DNA of 64,000 nt from Aureisphaera sp963669405 (GTDB lineage Bacteria; Bacteroidota; Bacteroidia; Flavobacteriales; Flavobacteriaceae): NCBI GenBank assembly GCA_963669405.2, contig CAXXHF010000002.1, positions 2,356,001 through 2,420,000 of the forward strand, in the 5' to 3' direction. The position numbers and the translations under genes are program-made. Positions 27,452 through 37,100 of this stretch are shown here, piece after piece. The notes beneath the pieces were generated by a model that saw nothing but the letters and a program-made list of their open reading frames with translations, made no database searches and had not been told where the DNA came from. Within the stretch, counting starts at the first letter, position 1; each line of letters begins with the position of its first letter.

Positions 27452-27524
27452 TGGCCCATGGTGTAACTGGCAACACGTCTGGTTTTGGTCCAGAAGAGTC
27501 TAGGTTCGAGCCCTAGTGGGCCAA
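27452..27524 (+). tRNA. tRNA-Gln (anticodon TTG)
   Basis: The 73-nt cloverleaf closes: acceptor TGGCCCA (27452-27458) pairs with TGGGCCA (27517-27523) with discriminator A; D stem GTGT/ACAC; anticodon stem TCTGG/CCAGA with loop TTTTGGT giving anticodon TTG; T stem CTAGG/CCTAG around TTCGAGC. CCA is not encoded. A terminator follows directly. Confidence 0.96.
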
Positions 27525-27533
27525 CAAAATTGG

Positions 27534-27565
27534 AAAAGTCCTGAGTGAAAACTTGGGACTTTTTT
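27534..27565 (+). terminator. Intrinsic terminator of tRNA-Gln
   Basis: AAAAGTCCTGAG (27534-27545), loop TGAAAA, CTTGGGACTTTT from 27552, then Ts to 27565. Two positions are G-U pairs. It lies 9 nt after the tRNA. Confidence 0.8.
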
Positions 27566-27791
27566 GTTGAATACACGTAACTACAATCTCTGGGCATGAA
27601 GCCAACCCATGCAACGAATACAGGAAACTCTACCTGCCCGACCTGACAAAAAATCCTTTAGTTTCAAATAGGTCAAAGAAATTTTCATTTCTCCCAACGA
27701 GTTTTAACTTATTTGAATTAGGATTTTGAAAAGAAACAAATATCTTTAATCACTCAACACAAACCTTAATTTTTCGGGAATTCCCTAACCC

Positions 27792-28439
27792 ATGAACACT
27801 AAAAACGCCACTTTAATTTTGGCAGATGACCATCCCATGCTCCTTAAAGGATTGTATGAAGAATTGGTTGCCAACGAATACAAGGTTGTAGGACAGGCAA
27901 CTAATGGAATGCAGGCATTAGAACTCATCTTAAAGGAACAACCGTCCCTCGCATTGTTAGATATAGATATGCCTCTGCTTACAGGATTCGACGTGATTAA
28001 AATGGCAAAGGAAAAAGGGAGTGTAACCAAATTCATCGTACTATCCTTTCATAAAGAATCCGAATACATTGCTCAGGCAAGAGCACTCCACATTAATGGT
28101 TATTTGTTAAAGGAGGATTCTTTTTTCGATATAGAACGATGCATTGAGGCTGTGTTAAGAGATGAACAATATTATAGTCGTTCATTTAAAGCCAATACCC
28201 TAAATGTAGTTTCTACAGAACTAAAAAAACTTCAATTATTGACTCCATCAGAACAAACCATCCTAAAAATGGTAGCTCAACAGATTTCTACTAATGCTAT
28301 TGCCGAGAACCTTTTTGTGTCCAAGCGAACAGTGGAAAAACACCGGAGTAATATAATTACTAAATTGGAATTGGAAGGAGGCACGAATGCGCTTACCAAC
28401 TGGGCAATTTCCAATAAAAGTGTTATCCTTGAGCTGTAA
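27792..28439 (+). CDS. LuxR/NarL-type response regulator
   Basis: 215 residues. The receiver domain (1-120) is intact: acidic pair Asp12-Asp13, phospho-acceptor Asp57 in LALLDIDMPLLTGFD, Ser85 and Lys107 (GYLLKEDS). Residues about 150-210 form a LuxR-type helix-turn-helix (LTPSEQTILKMVAQ, VSKRTVEKHRSNI). It is the natural partner of the HisKA_3-type kinase encoded 580 bp downstream. Inverted repeats with ACGT cores downstream of it and before the giant surface-protein gene are plausible binding sites for a dimer of this regulator. Confidence 0.93.
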   Translation: MNTKNATLILADDHPMLLKGLYEELVANEYKVVGQATNGMQALELILKEQPSLALLDIDMPLLTGFDVIKMAKEKGSVTKFIVLSFHKESEYIAQARALHINGYLLKEDSFFDIERCIEAVLRDEQYYSRSFKANTLNVVSTELKKLQLLTPSEQTILKMVAQQISTNAIAENLFVSKRTVEKHRSNIITKLELEGGTNALTNWAISNKSVILEL

Positions 28440-28446
28440 GTATTAC

Positions 28447-28463
28447 CACGTATATGTTACGTG
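28447..28463. promoter_or_regulatory. Inverted repeat CACGTA-N5-TACGTG before the pseudo-receiver gene
   Basis: Perfect 6-bp arms with spacer TATGT; the ACGT cores are 11 bp apart, and a third related box (CCGT, 28469-28472) follows 10 bp on. The same perfect CACGTA-N5-TACGTG occurs at 31082-31098. A -7-like TTACTTTG is 33 nt downstream (28497-28504). The site may let the adjacent regulator control this small gene. Confidence 0.5.
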
Positions 28464-28524
28464 CTAGCCCGTATGGTATAACATATTGGTTTAGGGTTAC
28501 TTTGCTGTATAAAATGCCCGATGA

Positions 28525-28923
28525 ATGTTATATAAGCATAGTGATTGGATTTTGATTGCACATGGCGACAGTTCTTATGCCAAACAATTGAGAAAAAGCT
28601 TAAAAAAGCAAGGCATGGAGGTTTCAGAGGTGGTCTGTAATGCATTTGAAGCACTTGGCTATGTTCTTTTGAATCAACCTTTCATTGCGTTATTGGAGCA
28701 TGACTTTTCATACCTATCGGCTATGGACATAACAAATGCAATTAAACAAAAACATATGGATACCCAAGTCATTCATATACTTCCAAAAGACTATCAAGGT
28801 AAGCTGCCCGAAGCACATTTCTTTTATGAAAATGATTCTATTGAGCATATTGAAGAATGTATAAATCGGGTGGCCCAGAAAATTTACAAGAAGGCAATTA
28901 GAATTAAAAGCAACATGGGGTAA
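28525..28923 (+). CDS. Degenerate stand-alone receiver (pseudo-receiver) protein
   Basis: 132 residues, one receiver-like domain and no output domain. Aligned by eye with the neighbouring response regulator, the phospho-acceptor Asp57 (LALLDIDMP) is Glu58 (IALLEHDFS), the acidic pair ADDHP is AHGDS, and the Lys of GYLLKEDS is Tyr in HFFYENDS. It should therefore not be phosphorylated normally; the Glu could mimic a permanently active state. It sits between the regulator and the kinase on the same strand and may titrate or modulate either. Start ATG 28525 is the only one that keeps the first beta-strand. Poorly conserved families like this are often left unnamed. Confidence 0.75.
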   Translation: MLYKHSDWILIAHGDSSYAKQLRKSLKKQGMEVSEVVCNAFEALGYVLLNQPFIALLEHDFSYLSAMDITNAIKQKHMDTQVIHILPKDYQGKLPEAHFFYENDSIEHIEECINRVAQKIYKKAIRIKSNMG

Positions 28924-28941
28924 TCCCTTAAATATATAGGG

Positions 28942-28949
28942 TAATTTTG
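28942..28949 (+). promoter_or_regulatory. -7 promoter element of the histidine kinase gene
   Basis: TAATTTTG matches TAnnTTTG exactly, about 70 nt before the kinase ATG at 29019. No TTG at -33 was found, so an activator may be needed. Confidence 0.45.
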
Positions 28950-29018
28950 CAATATGCTTGTGCCAATATATTTTGTACAACCTTTAAAATCATATCTTTA
29001 AAGTCTATATTGAGTTCA

Positions 29019-31037
29019 ATGAAAAAGTACCTATTTATAGTCATTCTTTTGTATTTCAACCCACTGTTTGCTCAAACAGTGGATTCCCTTCAAATGAAAT
29101 TGAATGATATAACAAACAAGATTCGAGTGTCGGAAGGCAGTCAAAAATTAATATTACTAGACAGTCTATCTGAATTAACCTTGAATAATACCGAACTCAA
29201 TTTTGAGGATCATGTCCGTCGTACCATCAATTATGCCCTAGAATTAGATTCCATTAATTCGGCAGCTTACCATACCTCAAGACTTGTATTCTATTTAGCC
29301 AATAGGGCTGGCAAACCCAGAGAAGGGATAAAAGTCTTTAACGATTTTATTTCGAAAAACTTGGAGGTAACCAATCCAAATATCAATGCTCGACTATATA
29401 TGAATGCTGGAGACAGTTATTTTTTTGGTGGTGAAACTGCTGCATCTATTCCCTTCTATGAAAAAGCGGGCAGTTATGCGCAAGAAGCCAAGGATTCGCT
29501 ATTAATGGGAAAATCGAAGATATACACATCAGACGCTTTGGCTGATACTGGAAAGTTTGCCGAAGCTGGGGCTATCCTATCCGAATCCGAAATAATTTTT
29601 GAAACAATGCGGGACACCTTCAACCTACTTACAACCCGTAACTCCCGTGCTAATCTATACAGTAGAATTGGTTTTTTTGAAGATGCAGCACAGGTGCGAA
29701 ACGAAATTGTTTCTATGGCCGAGAAGCGAAAGGATTATAGAATGTTACAATCCACTTTGTTTAATGCTTCTATAGATAACAGAAAAACTAAAGATCATAA
29801 AAATGGTATTCTCAACCTGAAGAGAGCACTATACTTTGCTGAAAAAGGAAATCTAAAAAGCTACGAACCCAAAATACTTAATGGTTTGCTAAAGGTTTAT
29901 TCAATAGCCGATAGTCTTGATAAGGCCAAAACCATACTGAATCGCATTGAAAAGGACATGGATGGATTTAAGCAGGGTTTGGATGGTTTTAGTTTTAAGG
30001 AGGCACTGGCCCATTATGAATTCGGTCTAGGCAATTACCAAAAGGCCATTGCTATTGCAGAAGAAATCGTTACCTCAGGAAGCGCAAAGGATTTTGGTAA
30101 TGCAGAGCAAGTGCATGAACTACTTACAAAGCTATATGAGGCTATTGGTAACCCAGAGAAAGCCTATTACCATCATAAAATCTATGCAAAACTTCGAGAT
30201 AGTATCATCAGTACGCAAAACGTAAGAGCTTTAACGTACTATCAAACGCTCTATGAAACCAAAAAAAGAGATGCCACCATTCAAGAACAAAATGCTGAAA
30301 TTGCATTTTTAGACGTTCAAAATAAGTTGAAGAATCAATGGATACTTTTCGGAGGAACGGGACTCATTATATTCTTTATTATTTTCTTACTGGTACGCTC
30401 GCGTAAACATTCGCGAAACAAAAAACTACTTCTTGAAGGATTTTCCCAGGAATTGATAAAAGGTCAAGAGGAAGAACGTTTGCGTCTAGCAAGGGAACTG
30501 CATGACAGTGTAGGACAAAAATTGATGTTGCTTACCAAAAAAACCAAAGGACTGGGTGATGTACAAATGGAGTCTTTGGCAGACACCACACTGGATGAAC
30601 TACGTACCATTTCAAGAGGCCTACATCCATCCAATATAGAAAAACTGGGGCTTACAAGAGCGTTGGAAGTATTGGTAGATCAAATAGATGCCAATACAGA
30701 TATCCTTTTTACGCATGAGATTGACGATATTAATAGTAAATTAAATCCTGAGTTAGCCTTGCATGTATACCGGATCGTACAAGAAGCACTCAATAATATG
30801 GTGAAGCATTCAGAAACACGCTCCGCTTCCATACTTGTGAAAAACAAAAAAGACCATATCAATGTTAGTGTCATTGACAAAGGCAAGGGGTTTATTTTTA
30901 CAAATGCCCTAAAAAGTGGAGAAAGTCTTGGTATGAGAACCCTCTTAGAGCGAGCCAAAATCATTAACTCAAAATTGGAAGTTTCCAGTAGTCCAGACCA
31001 AGGAACCACGATCCATTTAAAGGTTCCATTATCCTAA
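29019..31037 (+). CDS. TPR-sensor histidine kinase (HisKA_3 / NarL-partner type)
   Basis: 672 residues from ATG 29019, which begins the signal sequence MKKYLFIVILLYFNPLFAQ; the frame is open upstream. Residues 25-430 are helical TPR-type repeats exposed outside the inner membrane (LALYEFGLGNYQKAIAIAEE-like units). One transmembrane helix lies near 440-459. The cytoplasmic part has a HisKA_3 domain with phospho-acceptor His495 in RLARELHDSVGQK, followed by a HATPase_c domain (YRIVQEALNNMVKHSETR N-box, DKGKGF, SLGMRTLLERA). HisKA_3 kinases pair with LuxR-type regulators, so the protein encoded at 27792-28439 is the expected partner. What the TPR sensor binds is unknown. Confidence 0.92.
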   Translation: MKKYLFIVILLYFNPLFAQTVDSLQMKLNDITNKIRVSEGSQKLILLDSLSELTLNNTELNFEDHVRRTINYALELDSINSAAYHTSRLVFYLANRAGKPREGIKVFNDFISKNLEVTNPNINARLYMNAGDSYFFGGETAASIPFYEKAGSYAQEAKDSLLMGKSKIYTSDALADTGKFAEAGAILSESEIIFETMRDTFNLLTTRNSRANLYSRIGFFEDAAQVRNEIVSMAEKRKDYRMLQSTLFNASIDNRKTKDHKNGILNLKRALYFAEKGNLKSYEPKILNGLLKVYSIADSLDKAKTILNRIEKDMDGFKQGLDGFSFKEALAHYEFGLGNYQKAIAIAEEIVTSGSAKDFGNAEQVHELLTKLYEAIGNPEKAYYHHKIYAKLRDSIISTQNVRALTYYQTLYETKKRDATIQEQNAEIAFLDVQNKLKNQWILFGGTGLIIFFIIFLLVRSRKHSRNKKLLLEGFSQELIKGQEEERLRLARELHDSVGQKLMLLTKKTKGLGDVQMESLADTTLDELRTISRGLHPSNIEKLGLTRALEVLVDQIDANTDILFTHEIDDINSKLNPELALHVYRIVQEALNNMVKHSETRSASILVKNKKDHINVSVIDKGKGFIFTNALKSGESLGMRTLLERAKIINSKLEVSSSPDQGTTIHLKVPLS

Positions 31038-31070
31038 TATATCTTTAGAAATCAATAATTTAACTCTATC

Positions 31071-31117
31071 CTACGTAGTACCACGTAGATAATACGTGTT
31101 GCTTCGTATTTTGACGT
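31071..31117. promoter_or_regulatory. Array of five ACGT-type boxes spaced one helical turn apart
   Basis: ACGT at 31073, 31083 and 31094, TCGT at 31104 and ACGT at 31114: spacings 10, 11, 10 and 10 bp, so all boxes face the same side of the DNA. They form three overlapping inverted repeats: 31071-31088 (CTACGTA-N4-CACGTAG, one mismatch), 31082-31098 (CACGTA-N5-TACGTG, perfect) and 31091-31110 (AATACGTG-N4-TTCGTATT, two mismatches). The array ends 14 bp before the probable -7 region of the giant gene, the usual place for an activator array. Confidence 0.6.
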
Positions 31118-31138
31118 CTTGGGGCCTTGGGTAATTTG
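31111..31138 (+). promoter_or_regulatory. Probable promoter of the giant surface-protein gene
   Basis: TTG (31111-31113) is followed by 17 nt and GTAATTTG (31131-31138), a -7 box one base off the consensus spacing (TA-n-TTTG). The TTG overlaps the last ACGT box. Start expected near 31145, 16 nt before the ATG. Confidence 0.4.
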
Positions 31139-31160
31139 CGCTCGATTAAAAACCTGACCC

Positions 31161-34100
31161 ATGAAAACAAGCATATCAATAATATTTATTACCCTTTTCC
31201 TATTATCGAGTGTCGGAAAAAGTTACGCCCAATGTGATGGAACCAATGACATCATTCAAGATGATTTCGATAACGAACTACCCTCATTCTTGCTACCTGC
31301 AGGAAATACCTTTACAGCAACCTGTTCTGGTAATATTGAAGGTGTTTCTTTCTGGACCCGAAGAGTTACAGGCGGAAGCATTGGAGGTGTTTCAGTTACT
31401 TTAGAGTTATGGTCTCAACCACTTAGTAGTAGTACTCGAACACTTATTAATTCGCAAACATTAGACCTTCCCTTTAGTGGTTCACAGCAAGAGCATTACT
31501 TTCAGTTTGATAATGTATCACCGGTAAATTCAGGAGAGCTGTATGCTTTTAGGGTTGTGAAGAACGATGATGATAGATCGATAGATTTACGTACGCATGA
31601 AGCCACCGATGTATATTCCGGCGGAGAAATCTTTACAGGCCAATTTTGGAATTTCGATCCTATTTCTGAAGATTGGGATATTAGATTTCAAGTGCATTAT
31701 TTTGATGAAGTGGCTCCTAATGCAAATTGTAAAAACATTACAAGATCTTTGGGAACAGGTAATACGGTTTCCATATCTGCAAGCAATATTAACAACAATT
31801 CTAACGATGACGATACTGGGATTGCTTCTTTTGGAATTTCCCAGAACACATTCGATTGCACCAATATTGGAGACAATACGGTAACTTTATTTGTGACCGA
31901 TCAAAATGGTAATAGCAGCAGCTGCCAAGCAATTGTTACTATCTTGGATGAGAATGCCCCTGTATTAACCTGTCCCGGAGATATCACTTTTGGTACCGAT
32001 CCCGGTGTTCCGGCCACGGTTACTTACAACGATATATTGTATTCTGACTGCACAGTAGAAGCACCCAGCGGATTTACGCTTTTAGGAATAAGGGATGAAA
32101 GAACTTATTTTATCTCGAACAATGCCATTCTAGTACAGAATGCCCATACAGATGCAGAGTCCAAGGGAGGTTTTGTGGCCACCATATGGGATGACGCTCA
32201 CAATGCGTATATAAGAAATGCCGTGAATACGGTAACGGGCAATTCTTCTGAACAAGTACTTATAGGATACTCCGATGCACCTACCGAAGGGTTTTTTAGG
32301 TGGCATGGGGAAAATTCTGGATATGAAAATTGGGGTGATGGTGAGCCCAATAATTTGGGTGATGAAGATTATACTGTAATAAGGACTGATGGAAAATGGA
32401 ACGATATCAACAGAAATCAATCTAGGAAGTACATCTTAGAATTATCTAACCCTACCATTACCCAAACGGCTGGTTTGCCATCAGGGAGTGTTTTTCCATT
32501 AGGGGACACCGTGAATACATTCCAAGCAACTGACGCCAGCGGCAATGTAGGAACGTGCTCCTTTACGGTTACCGTAGTTCAAAATCCGTATGAAACCAAT
32601 GTAGAGATAGACAATGGAGCGCTAAAAATCACTGATATAGAAACCGACTCTGATGATCAGATTACCTTATCCAGTGATGGTACTACTCTTACTATAAGTA
32701 ACCTAGCGACTCCTGTTCAAGTTTTAGGAGGACCCACACTTACAGACCCAACAACGGTTACGGTACCGCTAGCTAGTATAACTAATGGAATAGAATTTAA
32801 TGCAAATAACGGAGACGACACAGTCAATTTTAATAGCGACCTTACCTTAACGGGGGCCAACAATGGGATTTCGCTCTACGGATTGAGTGGTTTGAGTGCC
32901 TATTCCCAAAGTGGTGCCATAGACATTGAAGGAGCATTTATCATTGACAATAGTAGCAGTGCATTTATCCTTATCGGGGAGCTTACTGCAGCGAGCTTGT
33001 CCATTACAAATGTGGATCGCATTAGAGATCGCATAGTACCTTTGCCTATTACCATAGCAGGTCAAACAGATCTTCAGGCTACAACAAATATTTCAATTAT
33101 TGAAGGAGCCACACATACGTTTAATGGCGTGGTGAACTTAGAATCCCGAGATGTTTCTTTTTACGCGATTGGCCCCACTACATTGGGAACTGTTACCACC
33201 ACTGGAACCGGTGACTTTTCCGAAAGCTACATTCGTGTAGGACCTGGTAGTTTAGAGCTTACAGGAGATATAACCACTGCTGGTAATTCGGACCTTCGCC
33301 TTAGAGCTCAAACCACAATCACACAAACCAGTGGGACTATTACAACAGATCTCTTGACTTTAGAAGGAAGAAATGACGGGGGTACCACTGCAATTTTGTT
33401 AGGTGACAATGATGTTAACATATTGGAGACACTCACAGGCGATTCCTTAGAGCTTATAGTTTTAAATGATATCGATGATGTTGAATTAGGTCTAATTATA
33501 GTGGATGGTATTACGGTAATTGCTCCTACTATCATACTATCTGAAGATACTGAATTAACCAAAAATAATAGCGGGGTCGCTTCCCTTTTGGGTAACATTG
33601 ACTTAACCGCTACCTCGGGAACCAATTCAGCAGTTATCAACCATAATGGAGGCCTGCTAGAATTCGCTGGAGATACGATCGACCTTTCAGGAAATTTAGA
33701 CTATAATGGCGTTTTAGATACAACCACGAGGTTTTTGGGAAACACCACATTAGATCCAGACGGGATTAGTCCATTTTTCGGAAATCTATATGTTGAAGGA
33801 ATATTTGCTTTAGAAGTTTTTGTCAATGTCTTAAATGAGGCAAAATTCAGTAAAGAAACAACGGTATTAAAGGGTAGAGGATCACTAGGTGGAGGTCCTA
33901 CAATTATAGAAAACGACGCTGTGGTTACTCCAGGTATTATAGGAGATGTCGCAAGCCTTTCGTTTAACAATCTCTTAATTTCGTCAGGGACGTATGCTCC
34001 CGTAGTAGAAAATGACGATGATTATGATATTCTGGAGGTAGCTGGTACGGTAACACTTACCAATGCTGCATTAAGTCCTATTGGAGGGTTTATAGCACAA

Positions 34101-37100
34101 TCTGATGATGTTGAAATCATGCTCATAGATAATGATGGTACAGATGCTGTAGTAGGCACCTTTAATGGTATTCCAGAAGGAGGCGGGGTAACCTTTGGAA
34201 GCTATACGGGAATCCTGAGTTATGCTGGGGGCGATGGAAACGATATCACATTGTTACCTGATGCTGTAGATCCTGTGGCCGTTTGTCAAGACCTTTCCTT
34301 GGCCATTGGTTTAGACGGCGCAGTGGTGACACCAGATATGATTGATAATGGTTCTACTGATAATGTAGCCATTGCCAGTTTATTGATTGATGGTGCATCA
34401 CAAAAAGACTTTACCTATGAAGATTTAGGTGATAACGAAGTGACCCTTACCGTGATGGACACCAGTGGTAACACTGCTCAATGTACAGCTACAGTAAACC
34501 TCACCTCTACCGTAACCTTTCCTATACAAATAAGTGAATACCAACCCCAAACGACAAATGATCCGCAATCTATTGAGATTAAGGGTGAGGCTGGAGAAGC
34601 TTTTTTAGGAACTTTTGTAGTTGTCGAAGGCGATACTGATACTAGCGACATTGGTGTTGTAAAAAGTGCAGATAGCTTCTCAGGGACATTTAATGCTGAT
34701 GGATTATTGGTAGCTACAGTGCCTAACATCGTGGGGCCAACCCATACAGTGATATTGACCACCTCTTTTAGCGGGACTGTTAACATAACCGATATAGATA
34801 GTGATGATGATGGTACGGCAGATGATTTAACAGCTTTTGGAGTCATACTTGACGCGGTAGGTGTAGGTGATGGAGGGGCTTGCTGCCCTCTAGATGTACT
34901 CTATGGTACTGACTTTGGGGGTGTTAACTTAACAAGTATCGGTGGTATTCCTTCGGCAATTTTTAGATTGGGCAGTACTGGGAACTTTTATCAAATAGCT
35001 TCTAGTAATGACAATATTTACGACAATACGGGTACATTAGTAGATGCTTTCCTCTTTGATATAGTGCCGACTGCCAATGGAACTTTTGGAACTATTAACC
35101 CGTTAGTAAATGCAAGTACGGATGCTTTTGTAACCACTTGGAAAACAGATAATTCAGGAAGTAGTGGGGATGATCAGATAACTATTTTCACAGATAACTC
35201 TTTAACTTATGATTATAGGGTAGATTGGGGAGACGGAACTGTCGAAACAGGAATTATAGGAAATATCACCCACACCTATGATAGTGCAGGCACTTATACC
35301 ATTCGTATTATAGGAACTTTTCCAAGGTTTAGATCTAACGGTTCCTTTTTTGGAGACGCCGAAAAACTACTGAGTATCGACCAATGGGGTACGAATGCTT
35401 GGACATCTTTTGCAGAAGCCTTTTATGAGTGTGAAAATATGGACATGGTGGCTACCGACATACCTGATCTATCCAATGTCACTAGTCTATTCAGCATGTT
35501 TGGCAACTGTAATGCACTAGTAGGAAATGCTTCAATTAACAATTGGGATGTGAGCACGGTAGAGAATATGCAACTTTTATTTGTGGCTGCCATTAATTTC
35601 AATCAACCCTTAGATAATTGGAATGTTGGCAACGTCACCAATATGGCTAGTATGTTCAATACAGCAGAATCTTTCAATCAGGATCTGAATAGCTGGAACA
35701 CTTCTCAGGTACAATTTATGGACTTTTTGTTTTTAGGAGCATTGAATTTTAATGGAGCAATTGGGAACTGGAATGTGAGTAATGTTGTTGAGATGAGTTG
35801 GATGTTCAACAATGCTGAAGATTTCAATCAAGATTTAAATAGCTGGAATGTAAGTCAGGTTCAAGAAATGGACTTCATGTTCTTAGGAGCTACCAATTTT
35901 AATGGAAATATCTCCAACTGGAATCCTGCTCAGGTAACTACCATGTATGCCATGTTCCAGAACGCTGTTAATTTTAATCAGGATATATCAGGTTGGGACG
36001 TAGGTCTGGTAACCGATATGGGATGGATGTTCCGGGATGCTACCAATTTTAATCAGAATCTGGGAGGCTGGGATGTGTCCAATGTAGGTCAGGCAAATGA
36101 AATGTTTATTGGGACTGCACTATCCAATGTAAACTATGACAGTTTACTATTGGGCTGGAGTCAGTTGACTCTACAAAACAATATTTCTTTCGGAACAGAT
36201 GCTTCCTATTGTCTTGGCGCTGAGGCAAGAGATATCCTAACCGATCCATCGGGATTAAATTGGACCATCACAGATGGTGGATTGAATTGTGATTCAGTAT
36301 TTATCACATCTTGGAAAACCGACAATCTAGGTTTTTCCACAGACAACCAGATCAAGATTACAACAGCCTTTGGTGAAACCTATGATTATAATATCAATTG
36401 GGGCGATGGCACTTCTGATACTGGAGTAACGGGTGATATTACGCACACCTATGGAGCGCCTGGAACCTATACCGTAACGATCTCAGGAACGTTCCCAAGA
36501 ATTACTACGGATACTCCAGGAACCCCCGGAGATACTTCTGACCGATTAAAACTTATTGAAGTGGTACAATGGGGGACCAATCCCTGGACGAGCATGAGAC
36601 TGGCATTTGACGGATGCGCTAACTTAGATGTGACAGCAACCGATACGCCAAACTTATCGAATGCTACAAGCTTATCGAATATGTTTGCACGTTGTCAAAA
36701 TTTGCAAGGAACCGCTGCTTTTAATAATTGGGACGTGAGTACCATTACCGATATGCGTGCCCTATTTTTTAATACGAACAACTTTAATCAAGAGTTAAGC
36801 AATTGGAATGTCTCCATGGTAGAAAGTATGGATTTTATGTTCATGTTTACGAATAGCTTCAACCAAGATATAAGTAATTGGAATGTTTCCGCAGTAACAA
36901 CCATGGAAAACATGTTCAATAGTGCCACCGCTTTTGATCAAGATTTAGGTAATTGGGATATCTCAAGTTTGCAGGATGCAGAAGATATGTTTAATAACGT
37001 AGCCCTATCAACAGTCAATTATGATAACACCCTAATTGGCTGGGCAACTTTAGATGCCGGAGAAGCACAAATACCAGCCAATATTATTTTTGATGGGGGT

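Noticed and set aside
27278..27466. 62-codon plus-strand frame before the tRNA
   Set aside because: It overlaps the tRNA promoter and the tRNA itself and shows no protein features.
27385..27597. 70-codon minus-strand frame across the tRNA
   Set aside because: It runs antisense through tRNA-Gln and its terminator; typical false frame over a tRNA.
35524..36990. Regular repeats that might suggest a CRISPR or satellite array
   Set aside because: They are in frame, about 75 bp, degenerate, and translate to BspA/DUF285 protein repeats.
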